A stretch of DNA of 64,000 nucleotides from Galactobacter valiniphilus (GCF_003575975.1 NZ_QQXK01000009.1:1-64000); one strand, 5' to 3'; counted from the first letter of the stretch, positions 42,917 to 52,170 are shown. Numbers and translations are program-made. Notes: generated by a model from the letters alone, not told the origin.

Positions 42917-43611
42917 CAGAAGAGGCGGGATTCGGCGTCGTCCACGCCGCGCATGGCGTCGTAGTCCAGGACGAGGCACTCGATGCCCCGATCCTCGGCG
43001 AGCGTGCGCGCCTGCGGCTTGATCTGCTGAGCCGCGAAGATGCCGCGCACTGGCGCGAGCAGGGGATCGCGGTTGAGGAGCTCGAGGTAGCGCGTGAGCT
43101 GCTCGACGCCGTCGATGTCTCCGCGGCGCTTGAGCTCGATGGCGACGGCGTGCGAGGACGCGTCGCGGGCGAGGATGTCCACGGGGCCGATGGCCGTCAT
43201 GTACTCGCGGCGCACCAGGGTGGCGCCCGCACCGATGAGGTGGATCTGTTCGGCCAGGAGGCGCTGGAGATCCGACTCCACCCCGTCCTTGATGAGGCCG
43301 GGATCGAGGCCGAGCTCGTGGGCCGTGTCGGAGATCTTCTCCGTGATGCGGATCGTCAGGTGATCGTCGCTCTTGGAGTGCTGCACGCGCCAGACCTCGA
43401 CGATGCCCTCGGCGCGCTCCTCATCCGAGGGGGCCGTGGAATGCATCGTGGCGGGCGGGCTCATCCAGTTCAGCGGCTTGTACGAGCCGCCGTCGGAGTG
43501 GATCAGGACGGAGCCGTCCGCCTTCACCATGAGCAGCCGCTTGGCCGAGGGGAGGTGCGCGCGCAGGCGCCCCTCATAGTCAACTGAACACTTCGCGATC
43601 ACCAAACGCAC
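42916..43611 (-). CDS. nucS: Mismatch-specific endonuclease NucS (EndoMS)
   Basis: NucS cuts both strands at G-T, G-G and T-T mismatches and replaces MutS-MutL repair in most actinobacteria. The N-terminal DNA-binding domain has [18 protein letters not shown] and [10 protein letters not shown]. The C-terminal RecB-like nuclease has VDILARD (Asp145), VAIELKRRG (Glu159, Lys161) and [10 protein letters not shown]. At 231 residues it is full length. It ends without a clear beta-clamp-binding peptide beyond DDAESRLF, which is close to the short C-terminal clamp motif of other NucS proteins. The GTG at 43611 follows TAGAGT by seven bases, so the mRNA is probably leaderless. Confidence 0.93.
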   Translation of the reverse strand: MRLVIAKCSVDYEGRLRAHLPSAKRLLMVKADGSVLIHSDGGSYKPLNWMSPPATMHSTAPSDEERAEGIVEVWRVQHSKSDDHLTIRITEKISDTAHELGLDPGLIKDGVESDLQRLLAEQIHLIGAGATLVRREYMTAIGPVDILARDASSHAVAIELKRRGDIDGVEQLTRYLELLNRDPLLAPVRGIFAAQQIKPQARTLAEDRGIECLVLDYDAMRGVDDAESRLF

Positions 43612-43618
43612 CTGCGCA

Positions 43619-43624
43619 ACTCTA
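43619..43624 (-). promoter_or_regulatory. Leaderless -10 element TAGAGT for nucS
   Basis: On the minus strand TAGAGT plus seven bases leads into the GTG at 43611. Confidence 0.6.
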
Positions 43625-43667
43625 CCGGCCCGGGCCGCGCCCGCCGCGCGCGCCCCACGCGGTGGGG

Positions 43668-43673
43668 GAGAAT
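43668..43673 (+). promoter_or_regulatory. Leaderless -10-like element GAGAAT
   Basis: GAGAAT plus seven bases leads into the ATG at 43681. It lies only 44 bases from the nucS -10 on the other strand. Confidence 0.5.
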
Positions 43674-43680
43674 GGGAACC

Positions 43681-44022
43681 ATGCCACGCTCCAACCGCCC
43701 CCGCCGCACCACCTCGCGCCAGCGCTCCACCGGTGCCCCCGTGCAGAATCGCAGCTGGGACCTCGGCACGGACGGCTCGTGGCGGCATCACGGGGTCTCG
43801 ACGCTGCAGGAGTTTTCCGACGGCGCGTGGCATGTGCGCGTCATCCCCTCCTACGGCGCGCTCAAGGACTACGTGTGCCCCGGTTGCTCGCAGCGCATCG
43901 CACCAGGCGTCTCCCATGTGGTGGCCTGGCGCGCTGACGGCGCCCGGTCGAACGCGCAGCAGGAGGCGGATCGCCGGCATTGGCACCAGCGCTGCTGGAA
44001 CCACCACGCCGGGCGGGCCTGA
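43681..44022 (+). CDS. Zinc-site protein conserved beside nucS (113 aa)
   Basis: A basic, disordered N-terminus (about 45 residues) is followed by a compact domain with [20 protein letters not shown] (Cys66, Cys69, His79) and [16 protein letters not shown] (His100, His102, Cys105). These are good zinc ligands. The same CPGC-x-PGVxHVVAW and RRHWHxxCW pattern is familiar from short actinobacterial proteins, often labelled ATP/GTP-binding without a visible nucleotide motif, and encoded near nucS in Streptomyces as I recall. There is no P-loop here, so that label looks wrong. It is divergent from nucS. Confidence 0.65.
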   Translation: MPRSNRPRRTTSRQRSTGAPVQNRSWDLGTDGSWRHHGVSTLQEFSDGAWHVRVIPSYGALKDYVCPGCSQRIAPGVSHVVAWRADGARSNAQQEADRRHWHQRCWNHHAGRA

Positions 44023-44032
44023 GCCTCGCCCC

Positions 44033-44038
44033 TAGGAT
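44033..44038 (+). promoter_or_regulatory. Leaderless -10 element TAGGAT
   Basis: TAGGAT plus seven bases leads into the GTG at 44046. Confidence 0.6.
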
Positions 44039-44045
44039 GGTCGCT

Positions 44046-44846
44046 GTGACTACGCCAGCTCCCGCGCCCCGCCCCGCCTACAAGCTGCACCGCGAGCCCA
44101 CCGCGCTGCGCTCCAACACGATCCTCCCCGCCCAGCGCGAGGACATCGAGCTGCACACCGCGGACGGGCTCACGCTCGTGGGCGAGCTGGCCGTCCCGGC
44201 CGCCGTGACGCCCGTCGCGACGCTCGTGACGCTGCACCCGCTGCCCACGCACGGCGGCTTCATGGATTCCCACGTCTACAAGAAGGCCGCCTGGCGCCTG
44301 CCGGAGCTCGCCGGCATGGCGGTGCTGCGCTTCAACACCCGCGGCACGTGCTCCCCGCGCGGCTGCTCCGATGGACGCTTCGAGGAGGGGATCGGTGAGG
44401 CCGCCGACGTCGCCGCGGCCCTCGACTTTGTGCGCGAGCGCGGCCTGCCCAACCCCTGGCTCGTGGGCTGGAGCTTCGGGACCGAACTCACCCTCAAGTA
44501 CGGTTCGCAGCCGCAGAACGCGGAGCAGATCCGCGGCTCGGTGCTGCTCTCCCCGCCGCTGCACCGCGCCGACGACGCCGATCTGGCGCGCTGGGCCGGC
44601 ACCGGGCTCCCGCTGAGCGTTCTTGTCCCGGAGTTCGACGACTACCTGCGCCCGGCCGAGGCGGCGGAGCGCTTCGCGGCGGTGCCCCAGGCGCGGCTGA
44701 TTCCCGTGGAGGGCGCCAAGCACCTGTGGGTCGGCGAGAAGTACGTGCAGCGCGTGCATCAGGAGATCGTGAACGCCGTGCTCGGGGCCGCGGCCCCCAC
44801 GTTGCCCACCGAGGTCAGCGGCCCCGTGGCGCTGGCCCAGGGCTGA
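44046..44846 (+). CDS. Alpha/beta hydrolase (266 aa)
   Basis: A serine-hydrolase fold protein. TLVTLHPLPTHGGFMDSHV holds the oxyanion-hole region, FNTRGTCSPRGCSDG precedes the elbow, and GWSFGTELTL carries the nucleophile in a GxSxG motif. A catalytic Asp may lie in VPEFDDYLRP and the His in PVEGAKHLWVGEK. The layout matches KANL3/Tex30-like and dienelactone-hydrolase-like bacterial proteins. The substrate is unknown. The GTG at 44046 was chosen from the leaderless promoter and removes 22 unlikely N-terminal residues. It is convergent with the permease gene, four bases away. Confidence 0.8.
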   Translation: MTTPAPAPRPAYKLHREPTALRSNTILPAQREDIELHTADGLTLVGELAVPAAVTPVATLVTLHPLPTHGGFMDSHVYKKAAWRLPELAGMAVLRFNTRGTCSPRGCSDGRFEEGIGEAADVAAALDFVRERGLPNPWLVGWSFGTELTLKYGSQPQNAEQIRGSVLLSPPLHRADDADLARWAGTGLPLSVLVPEFDDYLRPAEAAERFAAVPQARLIPVEGAKHLWVGEKYVQRVHQEIVNAVLGAAAPTLPTEVSGPVALAQG

Positions 44847-44850
44847 GGGC

Positions 44851-46182
44851 TTAGCGCGCGTCCTGGCGCTTGATCCACACCTCGCGCACGAGCAGCATCA
44901 CCGAGGCCGCGATCGGGATCGCCATGAGCGCTCCTGCCACGCCGAGCAGCGTGCCGCCGGCGATGACGGCGATGACCGCCACGGCGCCCGGCACCTTGAC
45001 GGCGCGCGCCATGATCTTGGGCGAGACGAAGTAGGCCTCCACCTGCAGGTAGGCGAAGTAGCAGATGGCGTAGAACAGGGCGACCTGCCATCCACCGCTA
45101 AAGAGCGCCACCACGATGACGAGCAGCCCGGCGAACACACCGCCCACGAGCGGGATGAACGCGAGGACGGCCACGCAGAGGGCAAGCAGGGCGGGGTAGG
45201 GCACCTTGAAGATCGTCATGAGGATGAACGCGATGATGGCGTTACACACCGCCACCGTGGCCTGCCCCATGACGTAGTTGCCCACGCTGCGCGTGATCTC
45301 CTCGCCGAGCTCGCGGGCCCTGCGCCGCTTGGAGCGCGGCGCAAGCGAGTACGCGAAGCGCTTCATGGCCGGCAGCGAGACGAGGAAGTAGATCGCCAGG
45401 ACCAGCACGATCAGCGCGCCGAAGGCGAACTGGCCCACGAGGTTGCCGGCGCCGATGACGCCCGTGAAGACGCCGCCCACGGCGCTCGAGTCCTTGAGGA
45501 TCTTCTCCAGCTGCTGCTGCGCCTGCTCCACGAGGTGGAACTGCGTGTCCCACGCCTGGATCGTCGGATTGTTGGTGAGCGAATCGACGATGGCCGGCGC
45601 GTTGCGGACCAGCGTGGTGATCTGCGCGATGAGGGCGGGGATCAGGGTCCCCAGGAACGCGCCGATGGCGCCGAGCAAGAGGACGACGACGATCGCGACG
45701 CCGGCCGGGCGCGGCCAGTTGCGCCGCTCGAAGAAGCGGACGATGGGGTCAAGGCCCAGCGCGATGAACAGGGCCACCGCGATCCACATGAGCAGCTGGG
45801 ACAGGCTCGCGAGCGCGAGCCAGAGCATCAGGGCAAGCGCCACACCGATGGCCAGACCAAAGCCGAGCCGGACGGGGCGGATCGTGAAGAGCTCCTTGAC
45901 GGAGTCCGGGACCTCCGGGTCCTCCTCTTCCTCGCCCTCGTGCTGCTGATGGAAGAGGCGCGAGAGCCACTTGGGCGCCCGTGTCGCCGCCCACGGGCCG
46001 AGGGTCCCGGCCCCGGCGGCACCGGCGATCGCCGCCTCGGTGGCCGCGGCGCCCTGGGCCTGGCCAGCGGGGGCCGCGCCGTCGACGGGTGCGGCGGCGT
46101 GAGCCGGCGTCCGGCCGGAAGCCGAGCCCGCGGCGTCGTCCACCGGTTCGGGCGGCGTGGGGGAGTCTGTGGGGCTCGTCAT
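44851..46182 (-). CDS. AI-2E family transporter (443 aa)
   Basis: A polytopic permease of the UPF0118/AI-2E exporter family, named after E. coli TqsA. Members export various solutes, so autoinducer export is not implied. Eight TM helices are expected: two after residue 120 (LGFGLAIGVALALMLWLALASL), a central soluble loop with LVRNAPAIVDSL, then FAFGALIVLVLAIYFLVSLPAM and the conserved C-terminal PLVGGVFAGLLVIVVALFSGG and VKVPGAVAVIAVIAGGTLLGVAGAL. The first 100 residues are an Ala/Pro/Gly-rich cytoplasmic tail. ATG at 46182 follows TACGCT by six bases. Confidence 0.88.
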   Translation of the reverse strand: MTSPTDSPTPPEPVDDAAGSASGRTPAHAAAPVDGAAPAGQAQGAAATEAAIAGAAGAGTLGPWAATRAPKWLSRLFHQQHEGEEEEDPEVPDSVKELFTIRPVRLGFGLAIGVALALMLWLALASLSQLLMWIAVALFIALGLDPIVRFFERRNWPRPAGVAIVVVLLLGAIGAFLGTLIPALIAQITTLVRNAPAIVDSLTNNPTIQAWDTQFHLVEQAQQQLEKILKDSSAVGGVFTGVIGAGNLVGQFAFGALIVLVLAIYFLVSLPAMKRFAYSLAPRSKRRRARELGEEITRSVGNYVMGQATVAVCNAIIAFILMTIFKVPYPALLALCVAVLAFIPLVGGVFAGLLVIVVALFSGGWQVALFYAICYFAYLQVEAYFVSPKIMARAVKVPGAVAVIAVIAGGTLLGVAGALMAIPIAASVMLLVREVWIKRQDAR

Positions 46183-46188
46183 GGCCTC

Positions 46189-46194
46189 AGCGTA
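46189..46194 (-). promoter_or_regulatory. Leaderless -10 element TACGCT
   Basis: On the minus strand TACGCT plus six bases leads into the ATG at 46182. No ribosome-binding site is present. Confidence 0.5.
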
Positions 46195-46239
46195 GGCAGG
46201 CTTTCCGCGCGTTTCCAGGATCGACACAGGCTCCCTGGC

Positions 46240-46245
46240 TAGGAT
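46240..46245 (+). promoter_or_regulatory. Candidate -10 element for the large membrane protein gene
   Basis: TAGGAT predicts a start near 46252, giving a leader of about 70 bases with a GAGGA site before the GTG at 46324. Confidence 0.45.
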
Positions 46246-46323
46246 GGTGCCAACGTGTGCTCCGTGAACCTGCGGGGCGCATGAACCTTGCCCTGTCATG
46301 GAACCCATCCCAGAGGATCGTCA

Positions 46324-48561
46324 GTGCGTCGTATCGTCTCCGTCTTGCTCTTCCTAGTCGCCGCCGCCGCGCTTGTCGTCGGCGTGGGCAAGGTCAGCTT
46401 CCTGTCCCCAGAGAAGACGCTCACCGCGTCCGTCTCCGGCGGATCGCAGGACGCCCCGGTCACCCTCCTGACGCAGTCTCTGCGCGATGCCACGGCGGGG
46501 GACGCCAAGGTGACGGTGCACGCCAAGGGCCCCTTCACGGCGGCGCTCGGACGCTCGGCCGACGTCGACGCGTGGGTGGCAGACGCCGCCGCCAACGTGG
46601 TGACGGGTGTGGACCGTACGTCCCATAGCTTCCAGGTGACCCACCGCAACGGTGTGGGCACCACCCCTAACCCCGCCGGCTCCGATCTGTGGATCACCGA
46701 AGAGAGCCACGAGGGCGACTGGGAGGCCTCTTGGACCGTCCCGAGTCAGGGCGAATGGACCATGCTCCTGGCCACGGACGGCGCCACCGCCGCTCCCATG
46801 AACATCTCCATGACCTGGGACAACCCCGCGGCGGAGACGGGCGCCAAGTGGCGCACCGCCCTGCCGTGGCTCGTGGGCGGCGTGTTGGCGCTCGCCCTGG
46901 GCGCCCTCGTGCTGATGTCCCGTCCCCGCCGCCCGCGCCGCAAGAAGGACCTCGCGTCCTCGCCGCGCCGCGCCGCGCGCTACGCGGCCGAGACCGGTCA
47001 GCTTCCCGTGGTGACGCCGGCCGTGCCGGGCGCCGCCGCTGCCGTCATTCCCGCCGGTGCCGAGGACCCCGCCGCGCTGGCCCCCAGCGTGCAGGCGGCC
47101 CGTGCCGCGGCCGAGGAGCCGCACGCGATGGACGAGACCATGATTCACCCGCGCCTTGTGGCGAGCGACGCCGCCGAGGCGCCGCTGCCGGCCGAGGACG
47201 CCTGGGGCACCGCCGCCGAGCGGGCCCAGGCCGGTGAGGCGGCTGAACTCACCGACGCCGATGCCGCGATCGACGAGGCCCTCGCGCCGTTTGCCGAGTC
47301 CGCCGCCGACCCCGCCGCCGCCTCCCGCGATGAGGAGCCGGGCGAGGACGAGGACCGCGACGGCGACGATTCCGGCGATGCCTCGGGCGGAACGCAGGAC
47401 TACACGGGCCATCACCGCGCGCCGCTGGCCGGCGACGCCGACCCCACCGCGGACGAGCGTCCGGCCCGGTCCGAGCGCGTCGCCGCCCAGGCCTCTCCGC
47501 GCCGCCGCGCCTTGCACTTCGGCGCCGCCGTGCTCGCGGCCGTGGGCCTCGTGCTACCGGCCACCCCGGCCATCGCCGACGAGAGCACCCCCCCGAGCGA
47601 CGCCTCGAGCACGCCGTCGGGCTCGGGCCAGAGCTCCGGCACCGACGCCGCGGGCAGCGCCGCGCTGCCCGTCATCCTGCAGGAGCAGCTCGACCGCATC
47701 CTGAAGGACGTCGCGGCCGGCGCCACGGCCGGGGACAAGTCCAAGGACGTCAAGGAGCTGCAGGCCCGCTTCAGCGGCTCCGCCCTCGAGGTGCGCAAGG
47801 AGTACTACGAGGCCGCAGCCAAGGGCGTGACCTTCTCCGCCGCTCCCGTGCAGGCCATCGTGGCCGAGCCGATCAAGGCCGCCGCCGTCACGACCACCAC
47901 CCAGTGGCCGCGCACGGTCATGGTGGTCACGCAGGCCACGCCGGCCGATACCCCCGTGGTGCTCACGCTCGAGCAGCTCGACGCGCGCAGCAACTACAAG
48001 GTGATCTCGGCCGTGGGCATGGTCCCCGGCGTGTCCTTCCCCGGCGTGGCGCTCGGCTCCACGGGCGTGACGACCCAGGCAGACGACGTCTCGGGCCTCG
48101 TGGCCAAGCCCACCGAGGTGCTGGACGGCTTCAGCGATTGGGTCGGCAACGCCAAGAGCAGCTGGAACGACAAGTTCGAGGCGAGCGACTTCGTCACGGC
48201 CCTGCGTGAGCAGCTTGCCGCCGCCCAGAAGGCCAACGAGTCCGTGGAGCAGCGCGCCAAGAACCAGATGACCTTCGAGGCCGATCCGAGCGCCACGCGC
48301 GCGATCTCGGCCCCGCAGGGCGGCAGCCTGGTCACCGGCTACGTCACGGCCACGAACACCATCGCGCCCGACGACAACGGCACGGTGAGCCTCACGGATC
48401 AGCTCCAGAAGCTCACGGGCACCAAGGACAAGACGACCAAGAAGAACCTCGTGGTCACCTACCGCATGCCCGTGGTCTTCTACGTGCCGGCCTCCGGTTC
48501 CGGCGAGAAGATCCGCCTCGTGGCCGCCAGCTTCGTGCTGGCCAGCGCGTCCCTCAAGTAA
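46324..48561 (+). CDS. Large membrane protein with two outer domains (745 aa)
   Basis: The protein appears to be built from two exported parts. Residues 1-22 form a TM or signal segment. An Ig-like outer domain follows (about 25-175), then a second TM (about 180-200) and a long cytoplasmic low-complexity region rich in Ala, Glu and Asp (about 205-390). A third hydrophobic segment starting near residue 397 looks just like a signal peptide (ending in PAIA). The last 325 residues, again outside, have mixed alpha/beta structure with KEYYEAAAKGVTFSAAPVQ. I believe such proteins occur across Micrococcaceae but cannot name a domain with confidence. GTG at 46324 has GAGGA upstream. Confidence 0.65.
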   Translation: MRRIVSVLLFLVAAAALVVGVGKVSFLSPEKTLTASVSGGSQDAPVTLLTQSLRDATAGDAKVTVHAKGPFTAALGRSADVDAWVADAAANVVTGVDRTSHSFQVTHRNGVGTTPNPAGSDLWITEESHEGDWEASWTVPSQGEWTMLLATDGATAAPMNISMTWDNPAAETGAKWRTALPWLVGGVLALALGALVLMSRPRRPRRKKDLASSPRRAARYAAETGQLPVVTPAVPGAAAAVIPAGAEDPAALAPSVQAARAAAEEPHAMDETMIHPRLVASDAAEAPLPAEDAWGTAAERAQAGEAAELTDADAAIDEALAPFAESAADPAAASRDEEPGEDEDRDGDDSGDASGGTQDYTGHHRAPLAGDADPTADERPARSERVAAQASPRRRALHFGAAVLAAVGLVLPATPAIADESTPPSDASSTPSGSGQSSGTDAAGSAALPVILQEQLDRILKDVAAGATAGDKSKDVKELQARFSGSALEVRKEYYEAAAKGVTFSAAPVQAIVAEPIKAAAVTTTTQWPRTVMVVTQATPADTPVVLTLEQLDARSNYKVISAVGMVPGVSFPGVALGSTGVTTQADDVSGLVAKPTEVLDGFSDWVGNAKSSWNDKFEASDFVTALREQLAAAQKANESVEQRAKNQMTFEADPSATRAISAPQGGSLVTGYVTATNTIAPDDNGTVSLTDQLQKLTGTKDKTTKKNLVVTYRMPVVFYVPASGSGEKIRLVAASFVLASASLK

Positions 48562-48607
48562 GTCACCCACCGCGCCGCACCGCGGCGCCGAAGGAGCACC
48601 ACCCAGC

Positions 48608-49549
48608 ATGAGCACACCGTCCGAGCACGCCCAGCAGGCGCCGGCCCAGCCCGCCGACGCGAGGGGAGCTGTCGACCTCTCGAACCTCGGTTCCGCCGCG
48701 CAGGCAGCCCCCGCCGCACTCGCGGAGGGCGGGCCGGTGCTCGGCGCGTGGAGCGTCGATCTTGACGAGGCGACCTTCCAGGACCTGGTCCAGATCAGCG
48801 GCCGCGTCCCAGTGGTCCTCGCGGTCACGAACGATCGCGTGCAGGGCGGCGACGAGCTGCGCGCCGCCCTGGTGAGCGCCGTGGACGCCGAGCAGGGCCG
48901 CGTGGTCCTGGGCTTCGCCGATCCGGACACGCAGCCGCGCATCGCCCAGGCGCTGCAGGTGCAGCAGATGCCCACGGTCTTCGCCGTGCTGGGCGGTCGC
49001 CCCATGCCGCTCTTCGCCGGACCCGTTGACGGCACCCAGATCCAGGCCCTCCTCCAGGAGCTGCTGCAGGTGGCCCTCCAACAGGGCATGGCCGGAACGG
49101 TCCCGCCGTTCAGCCATCCGGAGGGCACCACGGTCCCGCCCTCGCGCTTCGCGCAGGCCGAAGAGCTCGTGGCACAGGGCGCCTACGCCGAGGCCGAGGC
49201 GCTCTACGAGGAGGCCCTGAAGCAGAACCCGGGCGACGACGACGCGGCCGTGGGCCTGCATCGCGCGCGCCTGCTCGAGCGTGTCGCGGGCATGGACGCC
49301 CAGGCCGTGCGCACGGCCGCCGCGTCTCAGCCGGACGCCGTGCAGGCCCAGCTCGACGTCGCCGATCTGGATGTCGTGGGCGGCCACGTCGAGGACGCCT
49401 TCCTGCGCCTGGTCCGCTTCATCGCCTCGCACGTCGACGAGGACCGCGAGGCGGCACGCTCGCACCTCGTGGAGCTCTTCGGCGTCGTGGGCCAGCGGGA
49501 CCCGCGCGTCGTGAGCGCGCGCGGTCGTCTCGCCGCCGCCCTCTTCTAA
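48608..49549 (+). CDS. Thioredoxin-like/TPR co-chaperone (YbbN/CnoX type)
   Basis: Residues about 45-165 form a thioredoxin fold without the CxxC redox pair: VPVVLAVTNDRVQGGDELRA, then VQQMPTVFAVLGGRPMPLFAG with the conserved cis-Pro. The C-terminal half holds TPR-like helices: FAQAEELVAQGAYAEAEALY, ALKQNPGDDDAAVGLHRAR, and the final RDPRVVSARGRLAAALF. This is the layout of E. coli CnoX/YbbN, a holdase that delivers clients to DnaK and GroEL. The first 40 residues are low-complexity. GAAGGAG precedes the ATG. Confidence 0.85.
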   Translation: MSTPSEHAQQAPAQPADARGAVDLSNLGSAAQAAPAALAEGGPVLGAWSVDLDEATFQDLVQISGRVPVVLAVTNDRVQGGDELRAALVSAVDAEQGRVVLGFADPDTQPRIAQALQVQQMPTVFAVLGGRPMPLFAGPVDGTQIQALLQELLQVALQQGMAGTVPPFSHPEGTTVPPSRFAQAEELVAQGAYAEAEALYEEALKQNPGDDDAAVGLHRARLLERVAGMDAQAVRTAAASQPDAVQAQLDVADLDVVGGHVEDAFLRLVRFIASHVDEDREAARSHLVELFGVVGQRDPRVVSARGRLAAALF

Positions 49550-49804
49550 ACCGCGCCCCACGCACCTCCCGGCCCGGGACGGGCCGGCCGCCCCGCGTGG
49601 GGTGGCCGGACCGCCCCGGGCCGCCGTGCGTCGTCGTGCCTGACGGAGCCCTGCCCCGTGAACGCACGGCCACGCTGCCCACGAGGTTCGAGGCGGGGCG
49701 GCCGGTCCACCCCGCTCATCCGCGCGGATGATCTTCTCGGCCCTCGCGGATGAATCCGGCGCGCGCGGGCCCCGCGGGGGCCGCGGACGCGGTTGAATCG
49801 GTGC
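49550..49804. other. Intergenic stretch with GC palindromes
   Basis: These 255 bases hold GC-rich inverted repeats, including CCCCACGC (49558-49565) and GCGTGGGG, and a GCGTCGTCGTGCC motif at about 49628-49640. One or more probably end transcription of the co-chaperone gene. No gene is apparent. A possible -10 (TTGAAT) lies six bases before the ATG at 49805. Confidence 0.45.
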
Positions 49805-50611
49805 ATGAGCCAGCCACTATTGCCGCCGCCGCCCGCCTCGCCGTTCCCGTCCATCGACCCGAACGCGGCCGTCAGCCTGCGCGGGCTCATGAAGAGCTTC
49901 GGCCCCAAGGTCGCCGTGGCGCCCTTCGGCCTCGACGTGCCCACCGGTTCGTTCTACGGGCTGGTGGGCCCCAACGGTGCGGGCAAGACCACGACGCTGT
50001 CCATGCTCACCGGCCTGCTGCGCCCCGACGCCGGCACGGCCGCGGTGCATGGCATCGACGTGTGGCAGCGCCCGCTGGAGGCGAAGGCGGCGCTCGGCGT
50101 GCTCGCCGACGGCGTGCGGCTCTTCGACCGGCTCTCCGGTCGCCAGCTCGTGACGTACTCCGGTCGCCTGCGCGGCATGCCGGCCGACGAGGTGGCCCAG
50201 CGCACCGAGGACCTGCTGCGCGTCATGGACCTGACGGACGCGGGCAACAAGCTGGTGGTTGACTACTCCGCTGGCATGCACAAGAAGATCTCGCTCGCCT
50301 GCGCCATGATTCACGCCCCGCGCGTGCTGGTGCTGGATGAGCCCTTCGAGGCCGTCGATCCGGTGTCGGCCGCCAACATCCGCGACATCCTCAACGACTA
50401 CGTGCGCCACGGCGGCACGGTGCTGGTCTCCAGCCACGTCATGGATCTGGTCCAGCGCATGTGCACGCACGTTGCGGTGATCGCCGACGGCCAGCTGCGG
50501 GCGGCGGGCACGGTGGACCAGGTGCGCGGCGGGCTCTCGCTCGAGGAGCGCTTCGTCGATCTCGTGGGCGGGCGAGGCACGGGGGAGGGGCTCTCGTGGT
50601 TGCACAGCTGA
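49805..50611 (+). CDS. ABC transporter ATP-binding protein (268 aa)
   Basis: An ATPase of the ABC-2/CcmA-like group. Walker A GPNGAGKT is at residues 55-62, the signature is VDYSAGMHKKISLA (YSAGM, close to LSGG), Walker B is RVLVLDEPFEAVDP and the switch His is in VLVSSHVMDLVQ. It is the energy partner of the permease that overlaps its end by 16 bases. The substrate is unknown. The first 20 residues are proline-rich. Confidence 0.9.
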   Translation: MSQPLLPPPPASPFPSIDPNAAVSLRGLMKSFGPKVAVAPFGLDVPTGSFYGLVGPNGAGKTTTLSMLTGLLRPDAGTAAVHGIDVWQRPLEAKAALGVLADGVRLFDRLSGRQLVTYSGRLRGMPADEVAQRTEDLLRVMDLTDAGNKLVVDYSAGMHKKISLACAMIHAPRVLVLDEPFEAVDPVSAANIRDILNDYVRHGGTVLVSSHVMDLVQRMCTHVAVIADGQLRAAGTVDQVRGGLSLEERFVDLVGGRGTGEGLSWLHS

Positions 50612-52170
50612 TCTCCCTGCGCTGGGCGCTCTTCGCCAACGGCCTCAAGCGCAACGTCTGGCAGCTCGTGGGCGTCATCGTTGGCGCCCTCTACGTGGTG
50701 GGCCTGCTCGTCCTCGCGGGCGTGGGCCTGGCGGCGCTGGGCGCCCACGACCTGGAGCTCGCCTCGATCGTGGCGGTGCTCGCGTGCGCGCTCATGACCC
50801 TGGGCTGGCTCGTGATTCCGGTGTTCTTCACGGGCATGGACGGCTCCATGGACCCGCAGCGCTTTGCGCTCTTCCCCATCAAGCCCGGAACGCTGGCCGC
50901 CGGCCTGCTCTTGGCTGGGTTCATCGGTGTCCCCGGCGTCGCGACGCTGCTCTTCTTCTGGCTCACCTCGCTCGCCTACCTGCACGAGCCGCTCGCGCTG
51001 GCGCTCTCCCTCGTGTGTGCGCTCGGCTCGGCGCTCGTGGCGCAGCTCCTGGCCCGCACGGGAACGGCGATCGCCACGACCTTCGCCGCACGTCGCGGCG
51101 TGCGCGAGGTCGCCTCGATCCTGCTCTTCCTGCCGATCTTCTTCCTGGGCCCGGCCATCGCCTCGCTCGCCGAGAACGCCGAGGCCGTGGGTCGCGCCCT
51201 GCCCGGCGTCGCGGGCTGGATCCGCTTCACGCCCTTCGGCGCCTTCGCCGGGGTCCCCGCGTCGGTGGCCCAGCACGACGTCGAGGGGGCCCTCGCGTGC
51301 CTCGCCGTGGGTCTCGTGACCCTCGTGGTCCTCTGGTGGGTTTACTCGCGCATGCTCAAGCGGGCCATCGTCACGCCGCCGCGCGTCAAGGCCGCGGCGG
51401 GCATCAAGGGGCTCGGCTGGTTCTCGCGCTTCCCCGCCACGCCGTGGGGCGCCGTCGCGGCCCGCAGCCTGACCTACTGGATCAAGGATCCGCGCTACGC
51501 CGCCTCGCTCGCGATCGTGCCCATGCTCGTGATCCTGTACGCCTTCATCATCCCGAACATCACCTCCGAGATCCCGCAGTTCGCGCTGATCCTCGGCCCG
51601 CTCGTAGGCATGCTGCTCGGCTTCTCCATCTCGGCCGACATCTCTTACGACTCCACGGCCTTTGCCCTCCACGTGCTGACGGGCGTGCGCGGCGTGGCCG
51701 ACCGGCTGGGGCGCGTCGTGGCGCTCCTGTGCATCGGCCTGCCGCTGACGCTCATCGCCTCGGTGGTCCCGCCGATCGCCAGCGGATCGTGGGAGCTGCT
51801 GCCCGCCTCGCTCGGGGCGGGCCTGGGGACGCTCTTCGTCTCCGGCGGCCTCGCCTCCGTGGCCTCAGCCCGCTGGACGTATGCCGTGCCGCTGCCGGGG
51901 GAGTCCCCGTTCAAGACGCCGCAGGGCGCCGGCGCCCGCATGGCGTTGACGCAGAGCGCGCTCATGGTGGCCGTGGCGGTCGTCGCGGCCCCCGCGATTG
52001 GCCTGTTCATTGCGACCCTCATCACGGGATCGGCGCTGCTCGGCTGGCTCACGCTCGTCGTCGGCCTGCTCTGGGGCGCCGGGGTGCTGGTGCTCGGCGT
52101 CCGCATCGGCGGGCGCTGGATGGAGGCGCGTGAGCCCGAGCTCATGCAGGCCGTGATGCTCAACCGCTGA
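50596..52170 (+). CDS. ABC transporter permease (524 aa)
   Basis: A large permease with about 12 predicted TM helices in two clusters (residues 25-260 and 300-510), joined by a basic cytoplasmic region (KRAIVTPPRVKAAAGIKGLGWFSRFP). It is too large for a single ABC-2 half and resembles actinobacterial exporter permeases that pair with one ATPase gene. The GTG at 50596 lies inside the ATPase gene, with GGGGGAGGGG upstream, so the pair is translationally coupled. The substrate is unknown. Confidence 0.85.
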   Translation: MVAQLISLRWALFANGLKRNVWQLVGVIVGALYVVGLLVLAGVGLAALGAHDLELASIVAVLACALMTLGWLVIPVFFTGMDGSMDPQRFALFPIKPGTLAAGLLLAGFIGVPGVATLLFFWLTSLAYLHEPLALALSLVCALGSALVAQLLARTGTAIATTFAARRGVREVASILLFLPIFFLGPAIASLAENAEAVGRALPGVAGWIRFTPFGAFAGVPASVAQHDVEGALACLAVGLVTLVVLWWVYSRMLKRAIVTPPRVKAAAGIKGLGWFSRFPATPWGAVAARSLTYWIKDPRYAASLAIVPMLVILYAFIIPNITSEIPQFALILGPLVGMLLGFSISADISYDSTAFALHVLTGVRGVADRLGRVVALLCIGLPLTLIASVVPPIASGSWELLPASLGAGLGTLFVSGGLASVASARWTYAVPLPGESPFKTPQGAGARMALTQSALMVAVAVVAAPAIGLFIATLITGSALLGWLTLVVGLLWGAGVLVLGVRIGGRWMEAREPELMQAVMLNR

